Shown here: piece after piece, positions 26,829 to 34,971 of the stretch
How positions within the stretch are numbered: position 1 is the stretch's first letter
Layout: the number at the start of each line of letters is the position of its first letter
DNA from: Leptolyngbya sp. CCY15150
GTDB taxonomy: Bacteria; Cyanobacteriota; Cyanobacteriia; RECH01
Reading direction: 5' to 3'
Assembly (NCBI RefSeq): GCF_016888135.1
Contig: NZ_JACSWB010000146.1
Span: 1-58,712, forward strand
DNA length: 58,712 nucleotides
Program-made: the position numbers and the translations under genes
Notes under the pieces: model-generated
What the model saw: the letters and a program-made list of their open reading frames with translations, nothing else
Databases searched by the model: none
What the model was told of the DNA's origin: nothing

Positions 26829-28130
26829 ATGACTCAGGCACCACCCCGTTCTACCCGCTCCACGGCCATCAAGGCGCTTCGCTGTAAAGAATGCGGCACA
26901 GAATATGACCTCAAGGCGCTGCACGTTTGCGAAGATGTTTGTTTTGGCCCTCTAGAAGTCACCTACGACTACGAATTTCTCCGCCGCACCGTTACGCGGG
27001 AGACGATTCAAGCCGGCCCCAACTCCATCTGGCGCTACCGCGACTTCTTGCCGGTCACCTCAGACAATCCCATTGATGTGGGCACGGGGATGACGCCGCT
27101 GCTACAGGCTAATCGCTTGGCGCGTCGCTTGGGTCTCAAGCGTCTCTATATTAAGAACGATGCGGTCAACATGCCGACCCTGAGCTTCAAGGATCGGGTG
27201 GTTTCCGTGGCGCTGACCCGGGCCCGGGAGCTAGGATTCTCCACCGTATCCTGTGCTAGCACCGGCAACTTGGCCAACTCCACGGCGGCGATCGCTGCCC
27301 ATGCAGGCTTAGACTGCTGTGTGTTTATTCCCTCGGATCTAGAAGCCGGCAAAGTGCTGGGCACCCTAATCTACAACCCCACGGTCATGGCGGTGAAGGG
27401 CAACTACGACCAAGTGAATCGCCTCTGTTCGGAAGTGGCCAACACCCAAGGTTGGGGCTTTGTGAACATCAACCTACGTCCTTACTATTCCGAGGGTTCC
27501 AAGACCTTGGGCTATGAAGTCGCAGAACAACTCGGCTGGCAGTTGCCGGATCACATCGTTGCGCCGCTGGCATCGGGCTCCTTGTTCACCAAGATCTACA
27601 AGGGTTTCCAAGAGTTCATTAATGTGGGCCTAGTAGACGACAAAGCGGTGCGGTTTAGCGGTGCTCAAGCCGTGGGCTGCTCTCCCATTGCCCAAGCCTT
27701 TGAAGAAGGGCGGGACTTCATTAATCCTGTAAAACCCAGCACCATCGCTAAGTCCATCGCCATTGGTAATCCTGCGGACGGTGTCTATGCTCTGGAAGTG
27801 GCGCGGAAGACCAACGGCAACATTGAGTCGGTCACCGATGAAGAAATCATCGACGGTATCCGCCTGCTGGCAGAAACCGAAGGTGTATTCACGGAAACCG
27901 CTGGCGGCACCACCATTGCTGTGTTGAAGAAGCTGGTGGAAGCTGGCAAGATTGACCCTGAAGAAACCACCGTTGTCTACATCACCGGCAATGGTCTCAA
28001 GACCCAGGAAGCTGTCCAGGGCTGCGTGGGCGAACCCTTCACCATCGAACCGAAGCTAGAAAGCTTTGAGCGTGCCCTAGAGCGATCGCGCACCCTGGAT
28101 CGCTTGGAGTGGCAGCAGGTTTTGGTCTAG
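26829..28130 (+). CDS. thrC: Threonine synthase
   Basis: ThrC is a PLP enzyme that converts O-phosphohomoserine to threonine. The 433-residue product has an N-terminal zinc-ribbon-like segment (LRCKECGTEYDLKALHVC) and the PLP lysine in TLSFKDRVVSVAL near residue 121. The cofactor-phosphate and active-site motifs are SCASTGNLANSTAAIAAHAG and ETAGGTTIAVLKK. This is the SAM-type long form usual in plants and cyanobacteria. The MoaD/ThiS-like gene follows by 75 nt, and a terminator closes the pair. Confidence 0.95.
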   Translation: MTQAPPRSTRSTAIKALRCKECGTEYDLKALHVCEDVCFGPLEVTYDYEFLRRTVTRETIQAGPNSIWRYRDFLPVTSDNPIDVGTGMTPLLQANRLARRLGLKRLYIKNDAVNMPTLSFKDRVVSVALTRARELGFSTVSCASTGNLANSTAAIAAHAGLDCCVFIPSDLEAGKVLGTLIYNPTVMAVKGNYDQVNRLCSEVANTQGWGFVNINLRPYYSEGSKTLGYEVAEQLGWQLPDHIVAPLASGSLFTKIYKGFQEFINVGLVDDKAVRFSGAQAVGCSPIAQAFEEGRDFINPVKPSTIAKSIAIGNPADGVYALEVARKTNGNIESVTDEEIIDGIRLLAETEGVFTETAGGTTIAVLKKLVEAGKIDPEETTVVYITGNGLKTQEAVQGCVGEPFTIEPKLESFERALERSRTLDRLEWQQVLV

Positions 28131-28204
28131 ACCAGTCGTAGACTAGGTTAGTCCGACGTTTCATATCCAGGCAATTCACAGGAACGATTCACATTCACGA
28201 AACT

Positions 28205-28480
28205 ATGGCTGTTAAGGTACTGATTCCAACTCCGCTCCAAAAATTTACCCGCGATCAAGCCACCATTGAATGCAATGGCGGCACGATTACCGAATTGCTT
28301 GATGCTCTGGAGCAAGCCTATCCTGGCATTCGGGCGCGGCTCTGTGATGACCAAGGCCAATTGCGGCGCTTCATCAATTTCTACGTCAATAGCGAAGATA
28401 TTCGCTTCCTAGATGGGGCCGGTACGGTTCTGCAGGATGGCGATGAAGTCAGCATTGTGCCAGCGGTGGCGGGCGGCTGA
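28205..28480 (+). CDS. MoaD/ThiS-type ubiquitin-like sulfur-carrier protein
   Basis: The 91-residue product begins [18 protein letters not shown] and ends with VPAVAGG, the diglycine tail that is adenylated and thiocarboxylated in MoaD, ThiS and related beta-grasp proteins. The core [19 protein letters not shown] and [13 protein letters not shown] fit that fold. The specific pathway is unknown. It lies in one transcription unit with thrC and is closed by a terminator, suggesting a role near threonine or sulfur amino-acid metabolism (inference). Confidence 0.85.
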   Translation: MAVKVLIPTPLQKFTRDQATIECNGGTITELLDALEQAYPGIRARLCDDQGQLRRFINFYVNSEDIRFLDGAGTVLQDGDEVSIVPAVAGG

Positions 28481-28512
28481 TCGAGCCTCCCCAAACGTTC
28501 TCGTGTACTAGG

Positions 28513-28547
28513 AGCGTCGCTGTCAACAGACAGGGACGCTTTTTTTA
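28513..28547 (+). terminator. Rho-independent terminator after thrC-sulfur carrier unit
   Basis: AGCGTC (28513-28518) pairs with GACGCT (28535-28540), with inner pairing CTGTC/GACAG around an AACA loop, followed by seven to eight T (28540-28547). A strong terminator. Confidence 0.9.
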
Positions 28548-28734
28548 TGCTCCGAGTCCATGCGTTGCCCTGGTGTGATCGGCGGTTTACACTGCAAGGG
28601 GCAAGGTTTTGCAGTGATTTTGCGGTGGTTTTGCGGTGAGCGTGATCGGAGGGAGAGACGGTCACCGCTTGACCTCAGCAACTCGCTTGCGTAACGTAGC
28701 TCTTGAGACATGGTTGTTGTGTTGAGGAAATCTG

Positions 28735-29499
28735 GTGTCTCCCTTTTTGTTCATCACAGATCTAGATGGAACTCTGGTCGGTGATTCTGTGGCCTTGGCT
28801 CATTTGAACCATTGCCTGGCTCAGCATCGCGATCGCTACGGTACTATCCTGGTCTATTCCACGGGGCGATCGCCCACCCTGTATGACCAACTCACCCGTG
28901 AGGTGGCGTTGCTGGAGCCGGATGTGCGGGTGTTGGCGGTGGGCACTGAGATTTATATCGGCAAGAGTTCCACCCCGGATCCGGTTTGGGTTGAGCATCT
29001 TAACCAAGGTTGGGATCGACATCAGGTGGCAGCGATCGCCGCCCGTTATCCTGAATTAACACCCCAGCCCGCGTCGGAACAATTGCCCCACAAGCTGAGC
29101 TACTATGTTGAGCCTGGAATGGGCGATCGCCTGCTGCCGGTTCTCCAAGCTGCTTTTCAGCAGGCTGGGCTGGCGGTGCAGGTGGTCTACAGCAGTGGCG
29201 TGGATCTAGATCTGCTGCCGCGCCACGGCAATAAAGGGGCGGCGGTGCAGTTTTTGCAGCGGATGTTCCAGATGCCACCGGAGCGCACGGTGGTCTGTGG
29301 TGATTCGGGGAATGACCGGGCCATGTATGACCATGCCAAGGCGAAGGGCATTATTGTTGGCAATGCGAAGCCAGAGTTAATCACCTGGCATCATCACCAT
29401 CCATCCAGCGATCGCTTTCTCGCCGATCGCCCCTGTGCCGGTGGTATTCTGCAAGGACTCCACCATTTTGGCTTTTTAGATCCCAATCTGAATGATTAG
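28735..29499 (+). CDS. spp: Sucrose-6-phosphate phosphatase-like HAD hydrolase
   Basis: The 254-residue product is a HAD-superfamily phosphatase of the SPP group. Motif I is ITDLDGTLVG (nucleophile Asp at about residue 9), motif II is in VYSTGRSP, Lys is in RHGNKGAAVQFL, and motif IV is CGDSGNDRAM. Sucrose-phosphate phosphatase completes sucrose synthesis, a compatible solute and storage sugar in cyanobacteria. The start is GTG at 28735. No sucrose-phosphate synthase gene is in the window. The stop overlaps the ruvA start by 8 nt. Confidence 0.85.
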   Translation: MSPFLFITDLDGTLVGDSVALAHLNHCLAQHRDRYGTILVYSTGRSPTLYDQLTREVALLEPDVRVLAVGTEIYIGKSSTPDPVWVEHLNQGWDRHQVAAIAARYPELTPQPASEQLPHKLSYYVEPGMGDRLLPVLQAAFQQAGLAVQVVYSSGVDLDLLPRHGNKGAAVQFLQRMFQMPPERTVVCGDSGNDRAMYDHAKAKGIIVGNAKPELITWHHHHPSSDRFLADRPCAGGILQGLHHFGFLDPNLND

Positions 29500-30121
29500 C
29501 TACCTCACAGGCACCGTTGCTGCCCTGCAAGCCCTGCCCAATAACCGCTGGCTGCTGATTTTGGAGGTGAACCACATTGGCTATGAGCTGCAAATTCTGC
29601 CGCGTAGCCTCAGCACCTTCACCATCGGCGTATCGACGCAGGTGTTCACCCATCTGCACTGGCGCGATGATCAACAGAGCTTTTTTGGCTTTCTCTCGCC
29701 GGCAGAGCGCGATTTATTTCGCCAACTGATTGCCGTGAGCGGCATTGGCCCCCAGCTTGCCCTGGCGCTGCTGGATACCCTAGGCATTCAAGATCTGGTG
29801 CAGGCGATCGTGTCTAGCAATATTCGAATGCTGTCCCGCACCCCCGGCGTGGGGGCAAAAACAGCGGAGCGGATTTCCTTGGAATTGCGCAGTAAATTAG
29901 CCGAGTGGCGACATCAATCGGGGCTGATGACCAGTGCTCCCGATGCAGCGCCTGTGCCTGCCGTGCAGGAAGATGTGGAAATTACCCTGATGGCCCTGGG
30001 CTACAGTACCCAAGAAATTATGGAAGCTCTGCGAACCGTGGGGCAATATTCCACGCTGTCGAAAAGTACCGATGTGGAACTGTGGATTCGGGAAGCGATC
30101 GCCTGGCTGAGTCGAGACTAG
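29492..30121 (+). CDS. ruvA: Holliday junction branch migration protein RuvA
   Basis: RuvA binds Holliday junctions and loads the RuvB motor. The 209-residue product has the N-terminal OB-fold (MISYLTGTVAAL) and two helix-hairpin-helix motifs (IAVSGIGPQLALALLDTLG, then TPGVGAKTAERISLELR). The C-terminal domain III (ITLMALGYSTQEIMEALRTV) binds RuvB. Length is normal. The start overlaps the end of spp, so the two are translationally coupled. rpsO follows by about 100 nt. Confidence 0.95.
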   Translation: MISYLTGTVAALQALPNNRWLLILEVNHIGYELQILPRSLSTFTIGVSTQVFTHLHWRDDQQSFFGFLSPAERDLFRQLIAVSGIGPQLALALLDTLGIQDLVQAIVSSNIRMLSRTPGVGAKTAERISLELRSKLAEWRHQSGLMTSAPDAAPVPAVQEDVEITLMALGYSTQEIMEALRTVGQYSTLSKSTDVELWIREAIAWLSRD

Positions 30122-30219
30122 CTAGGTCTGAGTCATGCCGCTGCGGTACCCTTCCGACAGCATGACCCGCTATGATATGATGAGTAGCTTCGACTGCGTT
30201 GATAGAGAACAGACGACCC

Positions 30220-30489
30220 ATGGCTTTGTTGCAAGAGCAAAAACAAAAGATTATCACCGACTTCCAAGTCCACGAAACCGATACCGGATCGGCTGATGTA
30301 CAGGTGGCCATGCTCACCGAGCGCATTAACCAGCTCAGTGCCCACCTTAAAGTCAACAAGAAGGATCACTCCTCCCGGCGTGGCTTGCTGAAAATTATTG
30401 GTCAGCGGAAACGGCTCCTCGCCTACATTCTCAAGCACGATCAAGAACGCTACCGCGCCCTGATTACGCGTCTTGGCATTCGCGGTTAA
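30220..30489 (+). CDS. rpsO: 30S ribosomal protein S15
   Basis: S15 binds 16S rRNA early in 30S assembly and contacts helix H22. The 89-residue product has the conserved [19 protein letters not shown] (residues 18-36) and [19 protein letters not shown] segments. The start is ATG at 30220 ([10 protein letters not shown]); the usual length is 88-89. The PAM68-like gene follows with a 5-nt gap, an arrangement typical of cyanobacteria. Confidence 0.97.
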   Translation: MALLQEQKQKIITDFQVHETDTGSADVQVAMLTERINQLSAHLKVNKKDHSSRRGLLKIIGQRKRLLAYILKHDQERYRALITRLGIRG

Positions 30490-30494
30490 GCGCC

Positions 30495-30968
30495 ATGGGG
30501 TCTAAGTCAAACGACAAATCGACCGACGCCGATCGCCTTCCGTTTGAGCCGTCTAGCAACCGCAAAAAGACGGAGAAAAAGCCTGCCCCGGCTGCGACTA
30601 GCCGCCCTGCCTCGTCTTCATCGGCTGCGAAGCGATCGCCCAGCGCCAACTCGGCCATCCCTGAGGTGGTCAGCCGCCGCATGATTCGACGCATGGCGCT
30701 GTTCTGCGGCGTGCCGACGGTGCTGGGGATTTCCACGTTTATTGTCAGCTATGTTGTCGTGACCCAGGAACTCTTTAAGCTACCTCCAACAGCGGTGCTG
30801 CTGGTCAGTTTAGGTTTTTTCGGTCTAGGCGTTGTGGGACTGAGCTATGGGGTGCTGTCGGCATCCTGGGATGAAGACTCGGCAGGCAGTCGCTTGGGCT
30901 GGGGTGAGTTTCGCCTCAACTTTGGGCGCATGACCGAGGCCTGGCGCAGTTCCAAAAAGTCTTCCTAA
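30495..30968 (+). CDS. PAM68-type photosystem II assembly protein
   Basis: The 157-residue product has a long charged, Ser/Pro/Lys-rich N-terminus (1-60). Two transmembrane segments follow (about 78-96 and 103-123), with the motif VVSRRMIRRMALFCGVPT just before the first. This is the layout of PAM68/DUF3464 proteins, which assist photosystem II assembly with D1 in thylakoids. It directly follows rpsO in one operon. The C-terminus WGEFRLNFGRMTEAWR matches the family. Both position and sequence support the call. Confidence 0.88.
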   Translation: MGSKSNDKSTDADRLPFEPSSNRKKTEKKPAPAATSRPASSSSAAKRSPSANSAIPEVVSRRMIRRMALFCGVPTVLGISTFIVSYVVVTQELFKLPPTAVLLVSLGFFGLGVVGLSYGVLSASWDEDSAGSRLGWGEFRLNFGRMTEAWRSSKKSS

Positions 30969-31095
30969 CGATTCGGCAATGAGCCTGCATGAGATCCCTG
31001 AGAATGCTTGCATCTCTTGTCCCGGTGTCTTTGTCATCATTTTCATGAATCTGTTCTCAGCACCGGATGGGTTGGGGACAGGTTTTGCTATGAAC

Positions 31096-31920
31096 TTATA
31101 GGCTAGGCTGGCAGGTGGGGCAAGCGTAATATCGACGTCCTCCAGCTATGTCTTTCGCAATCGTGGTGCCGCAGGTGTAGCAGGGCTTGCCGCTGCGGGA
31201 AAAGACGTAGTGACGATAGTCGCGGCGGGGATGGCCTTGCTGCTTGAGATGCTGGGCGCGCTCTAGGTCGTTGGTGATGCCGCCCGTTTCGTAGGAGCGG
31301 CGGGAGAGGGCGATCGCTGCCTCTGCTAGCCGATACAGGGCATCCTCGGGGCAGTCCATGGGGCGATGGCTGGGATGCAGTCCCGCTACAAATAGCACTT
31401 CGCTTCTCAGGTAGTTGCCTAGACCGCAAAGAAAATGCTGGTCGAGCAGGAGAGAGCCCAAGCGCCGTCGCCGAAATTTGGCATCAAGGAGGCGATCGCT
31501 CACCTGTTCGATGGTGGTGTTGGCATCCAGCACATCGGGCCCTAGCTTACTGAGGAAGGGATGGTGATCGATCTCATGGTCGGTGAGCACCTCAATGTCT
31601 GAGGCGCTGTAGAGCAGGGCGGATGTTTTTGCGGTATGAATGGCTAGGCGAAGCTGGCGCTTCGTGTCGGGAAAGGCATAGGCGCGTCGAATCATCCACA
31701 CCCCATACAACTGGTTGTGGCTATAAATTGAGAGCCGATGATCGAACCGGAGAAGAATCGCCTTGCCCTTGGTCTGCACGGCGGTAATCTGCTGGCGGGC
31801 CAGGGATTCGGCGTAGGGCTTGAGGCGATCGAAGGCAAAAAATAGGTCTTGAATCGGTTGGTTGACCACAGCAGCAGCGATCGCATCCGCTGCCCGGCGA
31901 ATTTCTGGCCCTTCTGGCAT
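31096..31920 (-). CDS. nei: DNA glycosylase/AP lyase, endonuclease VIII-like (Fpg/Nei family)
   Basis: The 274-residue product begins MPEGPEIRRAADAI, where Pro2 is the catalytic nucleophile and Glu3 the acid of Fpg/Nei enzymes. It has the helix-two-turn-helix region and a C-terminal zinc finger (CYTCGTTIAKDIAGGRRYYA then CPTC). The early RRAAD pattern favours Nei (endonuclease VIII) over Fpg. It removes oxidised pyrimidines during base-excision repair. The gene starts 12 nt after the hisB stop on the same strand and probably shares its transcript. Confidence 0.9.
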   Translation of the reverse strand: MPEGPEIRRAADAIAAAVVNQPIQDLFFAFDRLKPYAESLARQQITAVQTKGKAILLRFDHRLSIYSHNQLYGVWMIRRAYAFPDTKRQLRLAIHTAKTSALLYSASDIEVLTDHEIDHHPFLSKLGPDVLDANTTIEQVSDRLLDAKFRRRRLGSLLLDQHFLCGLGNYLRSEVLFVAGLHPSHRPMDCPEDALYRLAEAAIALSRRSYETGGITNDLERAQHLKQQGHPRRDYRHYVFSRSGKPCYTCGTTIAKDIAGGRRYYACPTCQPSL

Positions 31921-31931
31921 ACGCGCTGACC

Positions 31932-32573
31932 CTACAGAACACCCTTAGAGCTGGGAATTAAATGTGCCCGGCGGGGATCGATCTCCAGGGCCATGCGCAT
32001 GGCGCGGGCGAAGGCTTTGAAGGTGGCTTCGATGATGTGATGGGAGTTGATGCCATCCAGTTGGCGAATATGTAGCGTCATTTGGCTGTGGTTGACCACG
32101 GCCACGAAGAACTCTCGCACGAGCTGGGTGTCGTAGCTGCCGACGCGCTGGGTGGGAATCTCTAGACCATAGCTGAGGTGGGGGCGTCCAGAAAAATCAA
32201 GGCTCACCTGCACTAGGGCCTCATCGAGGGGGGCGATGAAATGACCAAACCGGACAATGCCCTTGCGATCGCCTAAGGCCTGGTGCAGCGCCTGCCCGAA
32301 GGTAATGCCCACATCTTCATTGGTGTGGTGATCGTCAATTTCAATGTCGCCCTGGGCTTGGATATCCAGATCCAGCAGTCCATGGGAGGAGATCTGATGC
32401 AGCATATGGTCAAGGAAGGGAATGCCCGTATCCACGTTGGCTATCCCTTGCCCATCGACATTGACGCTGACGTGAACCTGGGTTTCCTGCGTTGCCCGAC
32501 TTACCGACGCGGTGCGCAAGGGAAACTCTAGCCCCCCAGATTCTTCCAACTGTTGGCGATCGCGTGTTTGCAT
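31932..32573 (-). CDS. hisB: Imidazoleglycerol-phosphate dehydratase
   Basis: HisB catalyses the dehydration of imidazoleglycerol phosphate in histidine synthesis. The 213-residue product has the metal-binding HHTNEDVGI and [14 protein letters not shown] motifs, with [14 protein letters not shown] near residue 53. It is the monofunctional plant/cyanobacterial type. It sits between fabI (upstream, gap 44 nt) and nei (downstream) on the minus strand. Confidence 0.96.
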   Translation of the reverse strand: MQTRDRQQLEESGGLEFPLRTASVSRATQETQVHVSVNVDGQGIANVDTGIPFLDHMLHQISSHGLLDLDIQAQGDIEIDDHHTNEDVGITFGQALHQALGDRKGIVRFGHFIAPLDEALVQVSLDFSGRPHLSYGLEIPTQRVGSYDTQLVREFFVAVVNHSQMTLHIRQLDGINSHHIIEATFKAFARAMRMALEIDPRRAHLIPSSKGVL

Positions 32574-32617
32574 ATCCCTACCCCTGTGTAACGACTAAAC
32601 CGAGCTGCTGCCCCTAC

Positions 32618-33394
32618 CTACATGCCCATAATTTCGTAGCCCGCATCCACGTAGAGCACTTGCCCTGTCATGCCGCTGGATAGGTCACTACAGAGAAATG
32701 CAGCCGTGTTGCCTACTTCGGTTTGGGTGACGGTGCGTCGTAGTGGCGCGACTTCTTCCACGTGGTGGATCATGTCGAGGATGCCGCCGATCGCTGACGA
32801 AGCCAGGGTGCGAATGGGGCCGGCTGAAATAGCATTCACCCGAATATTTTGAGGGCCCAGCTCTGCTGCCAGGTAGCGTACGCTCATCTCTAGGGCCGCC
32901 TTGGCTACCCCCATTACATTATAGTTGGGTATCACCTTGACGCCCCCGAGGTAGGTGAGGGTGACGATGCTACCCCCCTCGCTCATCAGCGCCGCTGCCC
33001 CTTGGCTAAGCTTGACCAAGGAGTAGGTGCTAATATCCAGCGCCGTGGTGAACCCTGGGCGGGAGGTTTGGCTAAAGTTGCCGGTGAGGTCATCGCGTCG
33101 GGCAAACGCCAGGCAGTGGATCAAAATGTCGATCTTGCCCCATTGCTCTTGCACCGTTTGAAACAGCGTCTCGATTTGTTCGTCATCTTGGACGTTACAG
33201 GGCAGGAATAAGCTGGGTTGTAGGGGTTCAACTAACTCAGCCACCTTGGTTTCCATCCGACCCTTATCGTCTGGGAGGTAGGTGATGCCGAGGTTTGCAC
33301 CCGCTTGATGCAGTTGCTGAGCGATGCCCCAGGCAATGGAACGATTGTTGGCAATGCCGGTTACGAGGGCATTTTTTCCGGTCAGGTTCAGCAT
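32618..33394 (-). CDS. fabI: Enoyl-[acyl-carrier-protein] reductase FabI
   Basis: FabI completes each round of fatty acid elongation with NADH. The 258-residue product is a short-chain dehydrogenase-fold protein with the NADH site GIANNRSIAWGIAQQLHQAG and the catalytic Tyr and Lys in PNYNVMGVAKAALE. The sequence NAISAGPIRTLASSAIGG fits the substrate loop. It heads the fabI-hisB-nei gene group on the minus strand. Confidence 0.96.
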   Translation of the reverse strand: MLNLTGKNALVTGIANNRSIAWGIAQQLHQAGANLGITYLPDDKGRMETKVAELVEPLQPSLFLPCNVQDDEQIETLFQTVQEQWGKIDILIHCLAFARRDDLTGNFSQTSRPGFTTALDISTYSLVKLSQGAAALMSEGGSIVTLTYLGGVKVIPNYNVMGVAKAALEMSVRYLAAELGPQNIRVNAISAGPIRTLASSAIGGILDMIHHVEEVAPLRRTVTQTEVGNTAAFLCSDLSSGMTGQVLYVDAGYEIMGM

Positions 33395-33942
33395 GACAGT
33401 TGATTCACAGCGTTAAAGATTCCAGGTGGCGATCGCAGGTATGGGAGAGGCAGCCAAGGATTTCGCAATGCTGCTCCCAAGTCACCGGATAACGTTAGTT
33501 TGCTTGGCCCAAACTGAGGAACGGGCTGGATGCGATCGCCATTAGGAGAATACTGAAAAATGGGGACACAAAGATAGAGGACAACCTCAAGAATTGCTTG
33601 GTGAAGGGTTAACAACCTTGGGGTAGAGACAACAGGATACCGGTGTGGTGTGAAGATATCTACAAGCGCTATGGGTGGTGTATAAGCTAATACCTAGGGG
33701 GTGCTAAGCCTCGCCATTCCTAGCGATCGCCCGTGCTCATTTGCTAAACTCAACATCTTCTTTATCAAAGACTCAAAAAATATGTAGCATGGAGCACAAA
33801 AAAGCACCCATAAGTTAAGTTTTAGTGATGTAACGTCAGAGTTTAGTTGCAAAATCTGGTTTAGCCGATTCGCACATGTGCTGAGGCGACTTGCTCGAAC
33901 AGTGAACAAGAACTCTTTAAGGGATTGGGTAGGGCGAGGGCT
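33395..33942. other. Divergent promoter region of fabI and ntcA
   Basis: No credible gene is present; open frames here run against or across the ntcA start. The stretch carries an exact NtcA site at 33680-33693 and AT-rich sequence around 33770-33850. Confidence 0.4.
33680..33693. promoter_or_regulatory. NtcA binding site
   Basis: GTATAAGCTAATAC is an exact match to GTAN8TAC, the palindromic NtcA site, about 250 bp upstream of ntcA. NtcA autoregulation is well known in other cyanobacteria. A -10 at the canonical distance (near 33716) is not clear, so its role as activator or repressor site is uncertain. Confidence 0.55.
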
Positions 33943-34614
33943 ATGGTAGTAACGCAAGACAAGCCGTTGGCAAATGTATTCCGCCAGATCAGCGGAGGTG
34001 CATTTCCACCGATGGTCGAGACCTTTGAACGTGGTAAAACAATCTTTTTTCCAGGAGATCCGGCGGAGCGCGTCTACTTCTTGCTCAGTGGAGCGGTGAA
34101 GCTCTCCCGAGTCTATGAAGCGGGCGAAGAAATCACCGTGGCCTTGCTTCGGGAAAACAGTGTATTTGGGGTACTGTCGCTGATTACGGGACATCGTTCC
34201 GATCGCTTCTACCATGCTGTGGCCTTCACGCCGGTGGAATTGCTGTCGCTGCCGATTGACCAGGTTGAAAAAGCCTTTCACGAAAATCCTGAACTCTCGA
34301 TGATTATGCTGCGGGGGTTATCGTCTCGGATTTTGCAAACCGAGATGATGATCGAGACCCTAGCTCATCGGGATATGGGATCGCGGTTGGTGAGCTTTTT
34401 GCTGATTCTCTGCCGTGACTTTGGCGTTCCTAGTCAAGAAGGCATCACCATTGACCTAAAGCTATCTCACCAAGCGATCGCTGAGGCCATTGGCTCAACC
34501 AGGGTGACTGTGACCCGCCTGCTGGGGGATCTGCGCCAAGAAGGCATGATCTCCATTCACAAAAAGCGGATTACGGTGCATAATCCCGTGGCCCTCAGTC
34601 AGCAGTTTACTTAA
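33943..34614 (+). CDS. ntcA: Global nitrogen regulator NtcA
   Basis: NtcA is the CRP-family factor that senses 2-oxoglutarate and controls nitrogen assimilation genes. The 223-residue product has the effector domain ([19 protein letters not shown], residues 29-47) and the C-terminal helix-turn-helix [20 protein letters not shown]. The ATG at 33943 gives exactly the family length; an upstream alternative would add six residues. The gene is monocistronic in appearance, with an inverted repeat after its stop. Confidence 0.97.
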   Translation: MVVTQDKPLANVFRQISGGAFPPMVETFERGKTIFFPGDPAERVYFLLSGAVKLSRVYEAGEEITVALLRENSVFGVLSLITGHRSDRFYHAVAFTPVELLSLPIDQVEKAFHENPELSMIMLRGLSSRILQTEMMIETLAHRDMGSRLVSFLLILCRDFGVPSQEGITIDLKLSHQAIAEAIGSTRVTVTRLLGDLRQEGMISIHKKRITVHNPVALSQQFT

Positions 34615-34641
34615 GCCTAGGATTAGTCCTGGCATGGGTTT

Positions 34642-34700
34642 GCGCAAATCTCCGGTGCCGAACCCCAGGGCTGCCTCAGGCAGACACCGGGAATTTGCGC
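34642..34700. repeat. Branched inverted repeat downstream of ntcA
   Basis: GCGCAAATCTCCGGTG (34642-34657) and CACCGGGAATTTGCGC (34685-34700) pair at 14 of 16 positions, enclosing an inner CTGCC-TCA-GGCAG hairpin. It starts 28 nt after the ntcA stop. It may act as terminator or transcript stabiliser, although no U-tract follows. Confidence 0.55.
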
Positions 34701-34817
34701 CTTCCGAGGATCTGAACTCGGAATTTATCCATGGGCCTATTATGGCGTTGTGCTCAAAACCTAGGGGTAACCTTTGAGACAATACGCTACATTTAGCGTT
34801 AATTTCCAATCATTGCC

Positions 34818-34823
34818 TATAAT
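34818..34823 (+). promoter_or_regulatory. smc: Candidate -10 element for smc
   Basis: A perfect TATAAT lies about 150 nt before the smc GTG start. The -35 region is weak. The rest of the intergenic stretch 34701-34971 holds no other recognised feature. Confidence 0.35.
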
Positions 34824-34971
34824 GCGACTACGTCACCCATGGGTGTTGCGGCAATCCTAGGTGGATATCAAGCCAGTGCATTAGGATTGAGGCACGGTTG
34901 TTGATCCCTCCGTGGGCGACACCTCCATGGATGTAGTATATTCGTACTGAAGCGCATCGCGGCAATCCCTA

